Counted from the stretch's first letter, positions 14,620 through 23,903 are shown. The stretch: 36,797 nucleotides of DNA from Hyphomicrobium sp. (GCF_020852195.1 NZ_JADZBI010000081.1:1-36797), one strand, 5' to 3'. Notes: a model not told the origin generated them from the sequence alone. Translations and numbers: made by a program.

Positions 14620-14646
14620 GTCATCCCGGCGAAGGCCAGGATCCAC
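14620..14646 (-). repeat. Palindromic repeat, inverted partner
   Basis: GTCATCCCGGCGAAGGCCAG followed by GATCCAC is the reverse-strand form of the same family (compare 17203-17230). It faces the copy at 14557. Confidence 0.75.
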
Positions 14647-14731
14647 GCCATCCTCCGCACATGCGACGCCTGTTGTGGCGGACTCCCGCGCACCCATCCC
14701 CTTAGGGGACCATCCCGTAAGCCGGGGCCAG

Positions 14732-15400
14732 CTAGTTAGAGGCGGCGGCGGGGGGTGCGAGGGTGTCTGTGATCAGGCGCTTGGCAGCTTCGGAATCCCA
14801 TTCGGCAGGCCCCGACAAGCGGCCGATCTCGCGGCCCTCGGCGTCGATCAGGATGGTGGTCGGCATGCCGATTGCCTTCAGGGCCGAGCCCGAGCGGGTG
14901 GTCGGGTCGGCGTAGAGCGCGAGCGTCTTCACCTCGATGCCGTCGAGGAATCTCCGCGCGGCGTCGAGGCCGGTGCGGTCCACGGCGAGGGCGACGACCT
15001 CGAAGGTGTCCGAGCCCAGCTCCGCCTGAAGCCGGTCGAGGGACGGCATCTCCTCGCGGCAGGGCGCGCACCAGGTGGCCCACAGATTCAAAAGCACGGT
15101 CTTGCCGCGGAAGTCCTTCAGCGTTTTGGGGGCGCCGGTGCCGTCGACGAAGTTAACGTCGGCCAGGGGCTCGGGTGTCGCCTTGTAGACGAAGGCCGGC
15201 AGGCCGGGCGCGCGGCGGCGCGTATCGGGGGCGTGCTTTTCGGGTGCGGGTGCGGCGTTGCCGGTAAGGCTGGTGTTGTCAGGGCGGTCAAGCGTGCCGT
15301 ATACCGCGGCAAAGCCGACAAGAGCCGCAACTGCGGCCAGGGCAATGGGGACCGCGGTGCTTCTCTGAGGTGCGCCGGGCGCATTGCCGTTTTCGTTCAT
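14732..15400 (-). CDS. tlpA: TlpA-type membrane-anchored thioredoxin-like protein
   Basis: This is a 222-residue periplasmic thiol-disulfide oxidoreductase. A single hydrophobic segment (residues 15-34) anchors it in the inner membrane with the thioredoxin domain outside. The active site is WCAPC with Cys111 and Cys114, in [19 protein letters not shown], and the cis-Pro loop is in IGMPTTIL. TlpA of bradyrhizobia reduces proteins needed for cytochrome oxidase copper-site assembly; the same role is likely here but is inferred. It diverges from argH across 45 bases, and the tlpA-argH-lysA neighbourhood matches that known from rhizobia. ATG 15400 gives the expected short cytoplasmic start. Confidence 0.9.
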   Translation of the reverse strand: MNENGNAPGAPQRSTAVPIALAAVAALVGFAAVYGTLDRPDNTSLTGNAAPAPEKHAPDTRRRAPGLPAFVYKATPEPLADVNFVDGTGAPKTLKDFRGKTVLLNLWATWCAPCREEMPSLDRLQAELGSDTFEVVALAVDRTGLDAARRFLDGIEVKTLALYADPTTRSGSALKAIGMPTTILIDAEGREIGRLSGPAEWDSEAAKRLITDTLAPPAAASN

Positions 15401-15445
15401 CGCTTGCTTTTTCCGATCGCCTGGGTCTCGCGGAGGGCCCGTTCT

Positions 15446-16855
15446 GTGACAGACAATAAAGCCAACAAAATGTGGGGCGGCCGTTTCGCCGCCTCTCCTG
15501 CCGACATCATGCAGGAGATAAATGTCTCGGTCTCCTTCGACAAGGCGCTCGCGCCGCAGGACATCCGCGGCTCCAAGGCGCACGCGGCCATGCTCGGCGA
15601 GGCCGGAATCATCACCAAGAGCGATGCGCGCGAGATCCTGCGCGGGCTGGATCAGGTGGCGGCCGAGATCGCGGATGGGAGCTTCACGTTCTCGCGCGCG
15701 CTCGAGGACGTGCACATGAACATCGAGAGCCGGCTCAAGGAGATCATCGGGCCGTCGGCCGGGCGGCTGCACACGGCGCGCTCGCGCAACGACCAGGTGG
15801 CGACGGACTTCCGGCTGTTCGTGCGGGACGCCGCCGATTCGATCATCGCGGCCATCGGCGAGTTGCAGGCCGTGCTGGTGGCCAAGGCCGAGACGCACGC
15901 GGCGACCGTGATGCCGGGCTTCACGCACCTGCAGCCGGCGCAGCCGGTGACGTTCGGCCACCACCTGCTCGCCTATGTCGAGATGCTGGGTCGCGACCGG
16001 GGCCGCTTCGCCGATGCGCGGCGGCGGCTCAACGAGTGCCCGCTCGGCTCGGCGGCGCTGGCCGGCACGTCGTTTCCCATCGACCGGGCCAAGACGGCGG
16101 AGGTGCTGGGGTTCGACCGGCCGATGGCCAACTCGCTGGACGGCGTGGCGGACCGCGACTTCGCGCTCGAGGTGTTGGCGGCTTCCGCCATCACGGCCGT
16201 GCATCTCTCGCGCTTCGCGGAGGAGATCGTGCTCTGGATGACGCCGCAGTTCGGCTTCATCCAGCTCTCCGACCGGTTCACGACCGGCTCGTCGATCATG
16301 CCGCAGAAGCGCAATCCGGACGCGGCGGAGCTGGTGCGCGCCAAGGTCGGGCGCATCGCGGCGGCGTTCCAGAACCTGCTCATGGTCATGAAGGGCCTGC
16401 CGCTCGCCTACTCGAAGGACATGCAGGAGGACAAGGAGGCGACGTTCGATGCGCTCGCTTCGCTCCGGCTTGCGCTCGCGGCCATGGCCGGCATGGTGGC
16501 GGATCTCGAGCCGGTCAAGGAGGCGATGCGGGCCGCCGCCGGCAGCGGGTACTCCACGGCCACGGATCTCGCCGACTGGCTGGTGCGCGAGCTCAAGATG
16601 CCGTTCCGCGAGGCCCATCACGTCACGGGGGCCATCGTGAAGGCGGCCGAGGAGCAAGGTCTTGCGCTCGAAAAGCTGCCGCTCGAGGTCATGCAGGGCA
16701 TCGAGCCGCGGATTTCGAACAGCGTTTACTCGGTCCTTTCGGTGGAGAATTCCGTAAAGTCGCGGCGGAGCTATGGGGGAACTGCGCCACAGAACGTCGC
16801 GAAAATGGCGCGCGCCTGGGCGCGGCGCTTGGAAAAGGACAGGTCAGAGCGCTAA
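15446..16855 (+). CDS. argH: Argininosuccinate lyase
   Basis: This enzyme splits argininosuccinate into arginine and fumarate, the last step of arginine synthesis. It is 469 residues, the normal length. NKMWGGRFA at the start is typical of Arg[14 protein letters not shown] is the first conserved region, and [16 protein letters not shown] is the fumarase/lyase superfamily signature with the catalytic Ser loop. The start is GTG 15446 (protein [12 protein letters not shown]), supported by GGAGGG eight bases upstream; the open frame extends far upstream only through the complement of tlpA. The next gene, an LptM-like lipoprotein, begins about 60 bases later, and lysA follows, so the three may share a transcript although repeats lie between them. 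Confidence 0.95.
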   Translation: MTDNKANKMWGGRFAASPADIMQEINVSVSFDKALAPQDIRGSKAHAAMLGEAGIITKSDAREILRGLDQVAAEIADGSFTFSRALEDVHMNIESRLKEIIGPSAGRLHTARSRNDQVATDFRLFVRDAADSIIAAIGELQAVLVAKAETHAATVMPGFTHLQPAQPVTFGHHLLAYVEMLGRDRGRFADARRRLNECPLGSAALAGTSFPIDRAKTAEVLGFDRPMANSLDGVADRDFALEVLAASAITAVHLSRFAEEIVLWMTPQFGFIQLSDRFTTGSSIMPQKRNPDAAELVRAKVGRIAAAFQNLLMVMKGLPLAYSKDMQEDKEATFDALASLRLALAAMAGMVADLEPVKEAMRAAAGSGYSTATDLADWLVRELKMPFREAHHVTGAIVKAAEEQGLALEKLPLEVMQGIEPRISNSVYSVLSVENSVKSRRSYGGTAPQNVAKMARAWARRLEKDRSER

Positions 16856-16916
16856 AATCCGCCCGGTTTCCCGGTTAACCGTCGCGCTGGTCGCGGCCGC
16901 TAAGGGCTTGATCGAT

Positions 16917-17117
16917 ATGACGCGCTTTGCTCGCGCACTTCTGGCTGCTACGGCGCTGGCGTTCACGCTCAGCGCGTGCGGCGTGCGCGGTGGCCTCGAA
17001 ACCCCGCGCGAAGCCCAGGCTCAGGCCACCGCCGACGCCCAGTCCGGCGAAGGCAAGCCCGAAGGTGCCGCGCCGAAGCCGCACAAGGGCTTCATCCTCG
17101 ATGGACTCCTGCGCTAG
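16917..17117 (+). CDS. Small LptM-like lipoprotein
   Basis: This protein of 66 residues has a lipoprotein signal peptide: basic start MTRFAR, a hydrophobic stretch and the lipobox LSAC with Cys21. CGVRGGLETP follows, and such a Cys-Gly-x-x-Gly start is the mark of the small YifL/LptM-type lipoproteins, which in E. coli help the LptD/LptE translocon mature. The rest is short, hydrophilic and Ala/Pro rich, ending HKGFILDGLLR. The place before lysA is conserved in related bacteria; in E. coli yifL is next to dapF, another lysine-pathway gene. Function by homology is likely but not certain for so short a protein. Confidence 0.8.
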   Translation: MTRFARALLAATALAFTLSACGVRGGLETPREAQAQATADAQSGEGKPEGAAPKPHKGFILDGLLR

Positions 17118-17202
17118 TCCACTGATTTTCTGATAAATCTTGCGTTTTTCCGCTCGGCTGCACCTCGGCTCGTCGGGCCGTGGCGGCGCTGCGGATGCGT
17201 GT

Positions 17203-17230
17203 CTGGATCCCGGCCTTCGCCGGGATGACG
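17203..17230 (+). repeat. Palindromic repeat, consensus form
   Basis: ATCCCGGC (17207-17214), CTTC and GCCGGGAT (17219-17226) form a perfect 8-bp stem with a four-base loop. It is the cleanest member of the family and pairs in inverse with 17266-17292. The space between the lipoprotein gene and lysA (17118-17445) holds only this pair and the lysA leader. Confidence 0.85.
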
Positions 17231-17265
17231 CTGCGTGTAGGGGCAGCGGTGTCCACACCGTTGAC

Positions 17266-17292
17266 GTCACTCCGGCGCAGGCCGGAGTCCAG
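17266..17292 (-). repeat. Palindromic repeat, diverged inverted partner
   Basis: GTCACTCCGGCGCAGGCCGG followed by AGTCCAG keeps the stem CTCCGGC/GCCGGAG with compensating changes relative to 17203-17230. Such paired changes suggest that the hairpin, not the exact sequence, is maintained. Confidence 0.7.
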
Positions 17293-17445
17293 ACACGTCG
17301 AGGATGTGCTGCGCCCGAGTTGCTATGACCCGGGGTGCTAGGCGACCGCCATAGAGCTGAGCATTACGGATCAATGTTTTTCCGTGAGCGCTCCGGCGAC
17401 TGCCGCTATAGGTGCGGTCGCAAGTCTCTCTGGAAGCTCCTTTCC

Positions 17446-18720
17446 ATGCATCACTTCGCCTACAAGGACGGCGTGCTTCACGCCGAGGACGTTTCGCTCC
17501 CGCGGCTCGCGGCCGACGTCGGCACGCCGTTCTATTGCTATTCGACGGCGACACTCCAGCGGCATTACCGCGTGCTCGCCGAGGCGTTCCAGGGCCAGGA
17601 CGCCGTCATCTGCTTTGCCGTCAAGGCGAACTCGAACCAAGCCGTGCTGGCGACGATGGCGCGGCTCGGCGCGGGCATGGACGTCGTATCCGAGGGGGAG
17701 CTGCGGCGCGCGCGGGCGGCCGGGGTGCCGGCGGAGCGGATTATCTTCGCGGGCGTCGGCAAGTCGCGCGAGGAGATGGCTTATGCGCTCAGCGAGGGCA
17801 TCTTCAGCTTCAACGTGGAAAGCGCGCCGGAGCTCGTTGCGCTCTCCGAGGTGGCGGCGGGGCTCGGCGTCACGGCGCGGGCGGCGATCCGCGTCAATCC
17901 GGATGTGGATGCCAAGACGCACGCCAAGATCTCGACCGGCAAGAGCGAGAACAAGTTCGGCATTCCCTACCTCGACGCGGCCGCGCTCTACGCCGAGGCG
18001 CGGCGGCTGCGGGGACTCGAGGTGTCCGGGATCCACATGCACATCGGCAGCCAGATCACGGATCTGGCGCCGTTCCGCGATGCGTTCCGGTTGATGCGCG
18101 ATCTCACGCTCGAGCTCAGGGGCGCGGGGCACGAGATCCGCCATCTTGATATCGGCGGCGGGCTCGGCGTGCCGTACTCGGATGCGGACGAAGTGCCGCC
18201 GCATCCGGACGCGTATGCGGGGCTCGTCAAGGAGACGCTCGGCGATCTCGGCGTGCGCATCTATCTCGAGCCCGGCCGCATGATCGTCGGCAACGCCGGC
18301 ATTCTCGTCACGCGCGTGCTCTACGCGAAAGCCGGGGCCGGCAAGCGGTTCACGATCGTCGATGCGGCCATGAATGATCTCATCCGGCCGACGCTGTACG
18401 ACGCCTATCACGAGGTGTGGCCGGTCTCCGAGGCGCGCGCCGGCGCGGCGCCGGTGCTGCAGGACATCGTGGGGCCGGTGTGCGAGACGGGCGACTATCT
18501 GGCGCTCGAGCGTGCTCTGCCGCCCTTCGAGGCCGAGGAACTGATGGCCGTCATGACGGCCGGCGCCTACGGGGCCGTGATGTCGTCCACCTACAATACG
18601 CGGCCGCTGGTGCCGGAGGTGCTGGTCAACGGCGGGCACTATGCCGTGGTGCGGCCGCGGCCGTCCTACGACGACCTGATCGGGCTCGACCGCCTGCCGC
18701 CGTGGCTGTCGCGCACATGA
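17446..18720 (+). CDS. lysA: Diaminopimelate decarboxylase
   Basis: This PLP enzyme converts meso-diaminopimelate to lysine. It is 424 residues. The PLP lysine is Lys60 in CFAVKANSN; HIGSQITDLAPF and DIGGGLGVPY are the conserved barrel regions, and LEPGRMIVGNAG plus the active-site block CETGDYLA (preceded by GPV) complete the fold type III pattern, with the Cys contributed across the dimer. ATG 17446 starts the typical sequence MHHFAYKDGVLHAEDV. The frame is open to 17335 but that stretch is not protein-like. Its neighbours argH and the LptM-like gene lie upstream, and the TIGR02302 gene follows after 220 bases containing repeats. Confidence 0.95.
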   Translation: MHHFAYKDGVLHAEDVSLPRLAADVGTPFYCYSTATLQRHYRVLAEAFQGQDAVICFAVKANSNQAVLATMARLGAGMDVVSEGELRRARAAGVPAERIIFAGVGKSREEMAYALSEGIFSFNVESAPELVALSEVAAGLGVTARAAIRVNPDVDAKTHAKISTGKSENKFGIPYLDAAALYAEARRLRGLEVSGIHMHIGSQITDLAPFRDAFRLMRDLTLELRGAGHEIRHLDIGGGLGVPYSDADEVPPHPDAYAGLVKETLGDLGVRIYLEPGRMIVGNAGILVTRVLYAKAGAGKRFTIVDAAMNDLIRPTLYDAYHEVWPVSEARAGAAPVLQDIVGPVCETGDYLALERALPPFEAEELMAVMTAGAYGAVMSSTYNTRPLVPEVLVNGGHYAVVRPRPSYDDLIGLDRLPPWLSRT

Positions 18721-18747
18721 ACCTTGGTGTCGGATGTGTTGAAGCTG

Positions 18748-18776
18748 GCGTGGGTGCCGGCCTTCGCCGGCATGAC
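18748..18776 (+). repeat. 29-base palindromic repeat, copy 3 (identical form)
   Basis: It is identical to 4571-4599 and 14557-14585. A weaker inverted partner, GTCATCCCGCCAGGAGTGCG at 18816-18835, follows 39 bases later and can form its own CCCGC/GCGGG stem. The pair lies 27 bases after the lysA stop. Confidence 0.82.
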
Positions 18777-18941
18777 GTCTTTGATTTGGGTCTGCCCGCC
18801 TGTCCGAGAAACACTGTCATCCCGCCAGGAGTGCGGGGGCACGATTTTTGAGGGGGTTAGCGGTTCCAGGGACCCCTGTCGGGCCGTGAACGTTAGCGGT
18901 TTGTAATGAACCGGGCCTCGGCCTCGTGCTAGGTTTTGCGC

Positions 18942-21638
18942 ATGGAGATGGATCAGGGACCGCGGACGGCCGACCGCTCTTTCGAGCGCAAGATTTGGCG
19001 CGCGCGCATGGCCGGGGTGTTCGAGCAGGTCTGGCTCAAGCTCTGGCTCGTGCTCGCCGTCGTCGCTCTCTTTCTTCTGTTCTCCTATGCCGGGCTGTGG
19101 CCGTTGATGCCGGTTCCGCTGCACGTGGCGGTTCTCGTCCTGTTCGGGCTTGCCTTCCTGGCCTCACTGGTCTCGATCGCGCGCGTCACCTGGCCCAGCC
19201 GCGAGGAGGCCGTGCGGCGCATCGAGCGCGTGTCCGGCGTTCCGCACCGGCCAGCAACCTCCTACGAGGATACGGTCAGCGCGCCATCGTCCGATCCCGC
19301 GACGCTCGCCATCTGGCAGGCGCATCGCGAGCGCATGGCGGCGCTCATCGCCAAGCTCAAGTCCGGCAAGCCGCGGCCGCGGACCGACCGCTTCGATCCG
19401 TTCGCGATCCGTGCGGCGCTCCTGCTCGGTGTCGTCGGCCTCACGGCGCTGCTCGGCGACAGCTTCACAGATCGCGTGCGCGGGGCCTTCACGTTCGGAT
19501 CGGCCGCGCAGAAGGTCGAGGCGCGGCTCGACGCGTGGCTGACGCCGCCGGCCTACACCGGGCGTGCGCCGATCATGCTGGCCGATGGGGCGGGCGGCGC
19601 AAGGGCGCGGCCTGCAGCCGACGGAGAGGGCAAGGCGCGCGTGCCCGAGGTCCCGTTCAACAGCGTGCTCATCGTGCGCGTGGGCGGCATGGGCTCGGCG
19701 CCGCTGGCCATCGAGGTCGCGCCATCGGTCGGAAAGGGCGAGACGTCCACCGTCGAGCGGATAGAGGCGAAATCGGAAGAGGGTGTCGGCGACCTCAAAG
19801 AGGTGCGCACCGAGATCACGCGCTCGGCCACCGTGCGCGCTATGGCCGGCGGCTCGGAGCTCGCGAGCTGGGATATCGTGGTGATCCCCGATGCGCTGCC
19901 CAGGATCTCGCTGTCGCGGCCGCCTGAGCTCACGCCGCGCGGCTCGCTCAAGCTCACCTACAAGGTCGAGGACGACTATGGCGTCGCGTCCGCGGGCGTG
20001 GACCTCAAGCGGCTTCCCGATCCGCCGCGCGATCCCAAGACGGCATGGGCACAGCCGGAGCCGCCGAAAGGTCCGCGCGCGCCCCTGATGCGCCCGCCCA
20101 AGCTCGAGCTGCGCCTGCCGAGGCCCAACGCGACATCGGCGGAGGCGCACACTTATTTCGAGATGGCATCGCATCCGTGGGCCGGGCGCAAGGTCATCAT
20201 GACGCTGGAGGCGACGGACGTTGCCGGACAGGTGGGGCGCAGCCCCGGCTTCGAGATGATCCTGCCCGAGCGCCGCTTCACCAAGCCGCTCGCGCGCGCT
20301 GTGGTCGAACAGCGCAAGAAGCTGCTCGAGGACAGCCGCTATCGCTCATCGGTCGTGTTCGCGCTCGATGCGCTGACGCTCGCGCCCGAGAGCTTCATCG
20401 AGGATGCGAGGGTCTACCTCGGCCTCCGGACGGCGCGCCACCGGCTCCTCAACGATCGCTCGCGCGCGGCCTTCCGGAGCGTCGTCGAGCAGCTTTGGCA
20501 GATCGCGCTGCGCATCGAGGACGGCAACCTTTCGGATGCCGAGCGGGCGCTCAAGCAGGCGCAGGACAAGCTCGCCAAGGCGCTGGAGGACGGCGCGTCC
20601 GAGGAAGAGGTCAAGCAGCTCATGCAGGAGCTGCGCGAGGCGCTCAACGAGTTCATGAAGCAGCTGGCGCAGGAGAACGACGGCGGCCAGCAGCAGGACG
20701 GCCAGAATCCGGATCAGCAGATGCTCGCGCAAGAGGATCTCGAGCGGATGATGCGCAATCTCGAGGAGATGGCCAAGAGCGGCTCGCGCGAGCAGGCCCA
20801 GCAGCTTCTTTCCGAAATGCAGGATCTCATGGAGCGCCTTCAGTCGGGCCGGCAGGACCAGGCTCAGGCTCAGCGCAACCAAGAGATGATGAAAATGATG
20901 GAAGAGCTGGGCAACATGGTCGGTGACCAGCAGAAGCTCATGGACGATACCTTCGGCGAGCGCCGCGATCAGGGCAATCAGGACGGTGGCCAGGGACAGC
21001 AGCAGAGGCCGCCGCCGGGCATGAAGGGCATGGGTAGCGAGGGCCAGCAAGGTCAGGCCGGCGCGCCTCCCGGCCAGTCGGATCAGCCCCAGCGGGGCCG
21101 CGGGCGCGGTCAGCCCGGCGGTGAGGGCCAGCAGGGGCAAGGCCAGATCGGGGAAGGTCAAGGCGGCGATCGCGGTATCGACGGCTTGACGCAACGGCAG
21201 CGCGAGCTGCGGGACCGGCTCGGACAACTGCAGAAGCAGATGCGTGACAAGGGCGCCGGGTCGAGTCAGCAGCTCGAGGATGCCGAGAGCGCCATGGAGA
21301 GCGCCGAGGACGCTCTGCAGCGCGGGGACCTCGAGGAGGCGACCGAGCAGCAGTCCCGCGCCCTCGACCAGATGCGCCAGGGCGCGCAGAACATGGCGCA
21401 GGAGATGATGCGGAACATGCCGCAGCGCTACGGGCAGTCCGGCGACACGCCGCGTGATCCGCTCGGCCGTCCGCAACGCTCGCAAGGACCGGACCTCGGG
21501 ACGTCTGTCAAGGTGCCTGACCAGATCGACGTGCAGCGGGCGCGCGAGATCTTGGAGGAGCTGCGCCGCCGGCTTGGCGAGGCGACACGCGCTCCCGTCG
21601 AGCTCGACTACCTCGAGCGGTTGCTCCGGCGCTTCTAG
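18942..21638 (+). CDS. TIGR02302/DUF4175 family membrane protein
   Basis: This 898-residue protein belongs to a family nearly confined to alphaproteobacteria and of unknown function. Two hydrophobic segments occur near residues 28-48 and 55-80 (LWLVLAVVALFLLFSYAGLW, then HVAVLVLFGLAFLASLVSIA). A long, probably periplasmic region follows, with VPFNSVLIVRVGG and LKLTYKVEDDYGVASAGVDL, and then an alpha-helical part. From about residue 570 it becomes extremely rich in Gln, Glu, Gly and Met (for example GQQQRPPPGMKGMG), a low-complexity domain of some 250 residues, before a conserved end (ELDYLERLLRRF). ATG 18942 is chosen; ATG 18948 is possible. It follows lysA. Confidence 0.9.
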   Translation: MEMDQGPRTADRSFERKIWRARMAGVFEQVWLKLWLVLAVVALFLLFSYAGLWPLMPVPLHVAVLVLFGLAFLASLVSIARVTWPSREEAVRRIERVSGVPHRPATSYEDTVSAPSSDPATLAIWQAHRERMAALIAKLKSGKPRPRTDRFDPFAIRAALLLGVVGLTALLGDSFTDRVRGAFTFGSAAQKVEARLDAWLTPPAYTGRAPIMLADGAGGARARPAADGEGKARVPEVPFNSVLIVRVGGMGSAPLAIEVAPSVGKGETSTVERIEAKSEEGVGDLKEVRTEITRSATVRAMAGGSELASWDIVVIPDALPRISLSRPPELTPRGSLKLTYKVEDDYGVASAGVDLKRLPDPPRDPKTAWAQPEPPKGPRAPLMRPPKLELRLPRPNATSAEAHTYFEMASHPWAGRKVIMTLEATDVAGQVGRSPGFEMILPERRFTKPLARAVVEQRKKLLEDSRYRSSVVFALDALTLAPESFIEDARVYLGLRTARHRLLNDRSRAAFRSVVEQLWQIALRIEDGNLSDAERALKQAQDKLAKALEDGASEEEVKQLMQELREALNEFMKQLAQENDGGQQQDGQNPDQQMLAQEDLERMMRNLEEMAKSGSREQAQQLLSEMQDLMERLQSGRQDQAQAQRNQEMMKMMEELGNMVGDQQKLMDDTFGERRDQGNQDGGQGQQQRPPPGMKGMGSEGQQGQAGAPPGQSDQPQRGRGRGQPGGEGQQGQGQIGEGQGGDRGIDGLTQRQRELRDRLGQLQKQMRDKGAGSSQQLEDAESAMESAEDALQRGDLEEATEQQSRALDQMRQGAQNMAQEMMRNMPQRYGQSGDTPRDPLGRPQRSQGPDLGTSVKVPDQIDVQRAREILEELRRRLGEATRAPVELDYLERLLRRF

Positions 21639-21681
21639 CGCTTTCTCCTGCTACGTCCGTCGTGCTCGCTGAAGCCGGCGT

Positions 21682-21732
21682 GGATGGCCGCCGTCCATGC
21701 GTAGCATGGCTTCGCCATGACGCGGACATGAC
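21682..21732 (+). repeat. 51-base palindromic repeat, diverged copy
   Basis: It keeps CCGTCCATGCGTAGCATGG and GCCATGACGC from 9363-9413, but the outer arms are changed (GGATGGCCGCC and GCGGACATGAC). It lies between the convergent TIGR02302 and beta-barrel genes. Confidence 0.75.
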
Positions 21733-21766
21733 GTGGGTGTGTGAATGCTTGGGCCTTGCGGACCGT

Positions 21767-22726
21767 TTACGGCGTGGCGAGGGGGGCGGAGCGGATGCCG
21801 AGGCCGAAGATGCCCTGGTGGCTCGCGAACGTGGTGCTCGCACGGCCGCCGGGAGGCTCCTCGCCGGAGAGCCAGTCGCGGAACTGGCGCCAGAGATCAA
21901 ATGGCAGCAGCGTGCCGTCGCGCTCGGAGAGCGGCATCTCGTAGGGCGCGAAGGTGAACTTGTACTCGAGGAAGTATGACATGCGGGACGTGCGCAGCTC
22001 GATGCCGAAAAGCGCCTGCCCGACGAAGCCCGCGACTTGATACTCGTAGGTGCGCTTGTCGGCGTTCGCGAACTGGACCTCGGAGTGCGGCAGCGAGACG
22101 CCGGCGCCGAGGCCCACGTAGGGCTGCAGCTTGAGACTGAAGCTCGGAAGCCGCAGCAGACCGTTCAGCGTCAGCATGTTGTGGCCGTGGCTCGCCTCCA
22201 GTCTGCGGAAGATGTCTCGCAGCGTCGCGCGCTCGGGAGCGGGCGCGCCGTTCAGCGTGCCGGTGAAGGCGGCTTCCTCGTCCAGGCGGGCCAAGGTCTT
22301 CGAGTGCGTGAAGTCGAGCATGGTGCCGATGCGGCTGCCGCCGAAATGCACGATGCGCGCGCCGTAGTAGATGGGATTGACGAAGGGCTTGCCGTCCCAG
22401 GCGACATTCTTGGCCGTGAAGTCGTGCAGGCCGGTCTTGGTGACGGAGACGTCGCTCGGGTAGGTGTACGGCACGCCGCCGTAGCCGGCGAACATCAGCT
22501 CGCGTCCCGGGGGCGCGGACGTCGCGGGCGCGGTGGTGCCGTTGGCCGCTGCGCCAGGTCGGGATCCATCCGTTGTCTGCTCGATGACGATCGGGGCGGC
22601 AACCACGGTCGCCAGCGCAACGGTGGCGAAGAAGGTGGATACGACTTCGATCAGGCGGGGGGACGATGTCGAACGCGGTCCGCGGGAAAGCTCAGATGTC
22701 CACGCACTTCCCGCCGCGATCCGCAT
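21767..22726 (-). CDS. Outer-membrane beta-barrel protein, possibly LpxQ-like lipid A oxidase
   Basis: This protein of about 319 residues has a hydrophobic N-terminal segment (LIEVVSTFFATVALATVVAA) and a Thr/Ala/Pro-rich linker. A C-terminal domain of about 220 residues then has alternating beta-strand character: GYGGVPYTYPSDVSV, NPIYYGARIVHFGG, LKLQPYVGLGAGVSLPHSEV and FLEYKFTFAPYEM. The wording of the first strands resembles the rhizobial lipid A oxidase LpxQ, which oxidises the proximal glucosamine of lipid A in the outer membrane; I recall this only from general knowledge and hold it loosely. The start is uncertain: ATG 22726 and ATG 22729 follow AGAGGG; the open frame begins at 22849. 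It is downstream of the esterase gene on the same strand. Confidence 0.6.
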   Translation of the reverse strand: MRIAAGSAWTSELSRGPRSTSSPRLIEVVSTFFATVALATVVAAPIVIEQTTDGSRPGAAANGTTAPATSAPPGRELMFAGYGGVPYTYPSDVSVTKTGLHDFTAKNVAWDGKPFVNPIYYGARIVHFGGSRIGTMLDFTHSKTLARLDEEAAFTGTLNGAPAPERATLRDIFRRLEASHGHNMLTLNGLLRLPSFSLKLQPYVGLGAGVSLPHSEVQFANADKRTYEYQVAGFVGQALFGIELRTSRMSYFLEYKFTFAPYEMPLSERDGTLLPFDLWRQFRDWLSGEEPPGGRASTTFASHQGIFGLGIRSAPLATP

Positions 22727-22829
22727 CATTTCCCTCTGACATTCCCCATGGGTGACGGACTCGTAGCTGATCGGGAGCGTCCGCTCAACTGCACAGTGCT
22801 CCCAGCCCGCCGGTGGGCCTTGAGGGCAA

Positions 22830-23903
22830 TCAAGAGCGCGGCTTTTCAAGCTGTTTCAGCATGCGAAACACGATCTCGATCTGCGGAGCCTGCCGCGTGA
22901 GGTAGTCGTTGCCGGTGTAGCCCCACCAGTCCCAGCAGCCCTGCGGATTGACGGGCGAGGATGCCGCCTCGGGATAGAGGATGATGAAGGCGTTGGCATC
23001 GGCCCAGTTGGCGTAGCCCGACTCGCGGACGAACGCCTCGCCTGCGGTGGAGCGGTTCTGGGCGCAGCCATGGTAGGCGATGTGCACGCGGCAGGTGGTG
23101 CTGCCCGCGCAGGACGGGGGAACGTAGACGACGCCGCGCTTCTCCATGCCGTGGTTGGAGAAGCCCTCGAAGAACGGGCGCTGATCGAACTCCGTGAAGG
23201 TGCCGGCCGGGGTCGCAACGCGCGGCGTGAGCTTGCCGTAGATGTGGCGCAGGACCTCGCCCGCCTGATCGTAGTCGCAATCGACGAGGTACGGTTTGGC
23301 GGTGGCGTCGCACGCAAGCCCCTGGTCGTCGGTGACGAAGGCGTGCCCGGCCGGCATCTCCGAGACGTAAGTCAGGTTTTCGTCGGGCAGGCCCAGCCGC
23401 TGGTAGAACTCGTAGGCGGCCTTGACGATGGCCGGAACCACGGTGTGATCGTTGGAGCCGGAGAACAGGTAGACGCGGTCGTTGCGCAGGCTCGCGAGGG
23501 AGTCGATGCGGCCGGCGTCGGCGAGCTTGCGGGTCTTCTCGGCCAACAGCTCGGGGTCTGGCACGCCCCACATGGCGAGCGCGTTCAGCATGCAGCCGTT
23601 GATGGCCTTCGAGAGATTGAAGAAGGCGATTCCCGGTCCGGGCATGACGTCCGCGAAGGCGCTTTCGGCGCAGCCGTAGGGGCCGCCGGCGATGACGGCC
23701 GCGCCGGAGACGATCGCCGAATGGGCGATCTGGAACTGCCCGGCCATGTAGGCGCCGGACGAGATGCCGGAGACGGACGTTTCGGAGATGTTGGCGGCAA
23801 GCGCAGGAAGGGGGGTGGCGGCTGGACTCTCAGCGTTGCTTGCGGGATCCTCGAGCAGGATGGTCGTCATCAGGGCTGCCAAGGTTGCCGTCGCTGCCCG
23901 CAT
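22830..23903 (-). CDS. Exported PHB-depolymerase-type esterase
   Basis: This alpha/beta hydrolase of 357 residues has an N-terminal export signal (MRAATATLAALMTTILL). The nucleophile is Ser48 in SGISSGAYM, fitting the G-x-S-x-G motif. A candidate Asp is in GSNDHTVV and a candidate His in AGHAFVT. CRVHIAYHGCAQ, ADANAFIILYPEA and GCWDWWGYTG are typical of the poly(3-hydroxybutyrate) depolymerase / LpqC-like group. Several Cys suggest disulfides, in keeping with periplasmic or secreted location. The substrate may be polyhydroxybutyrate or another ester polymer; sequence alone does not decide. The ATG at 23903 is chosen because the signal peptide starts there. A 140-bp repeat element begins 30 bases upstream. 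Confidence 0.82.
   Translation of the reverse strand: MRAATATLAALMTTILLEDPASNAESPAATPLPALAANISETSVSGISSGAYMAGQFQIAHSAIVSGAAVIAGGPYGCAESAFADVMPGPGIAFFNLSKAINGCMLNALAMWGVPDPELLAEKTRKLADAGRIDSLASLRNDRVYLFSGSNDHTVVPAIVKAAYEFYQRLGLPDENLTYVSEMPAGHAFVTDDQGLACDATAKPYLVDCDYDQAGEVLRHIYGKLTPRVATPAGTFTEFDQRPFFEGFSNHGMEKRGVVYVPPSCAGSTTCRVHIAYHGCAQNRSTAGEAFVRESGYANWADANAFIILYPEAASSPVNPQGCWDWWGYTGNDYLTRQAPQIEIVFRMLKQLEKPRS

Noticed and set aside
4571-18843. Palindromic repeats as a CRISPR array
   Set aside because: Copies are kilobases apart, alternate in orientation and lack regular spacers or cas genes.
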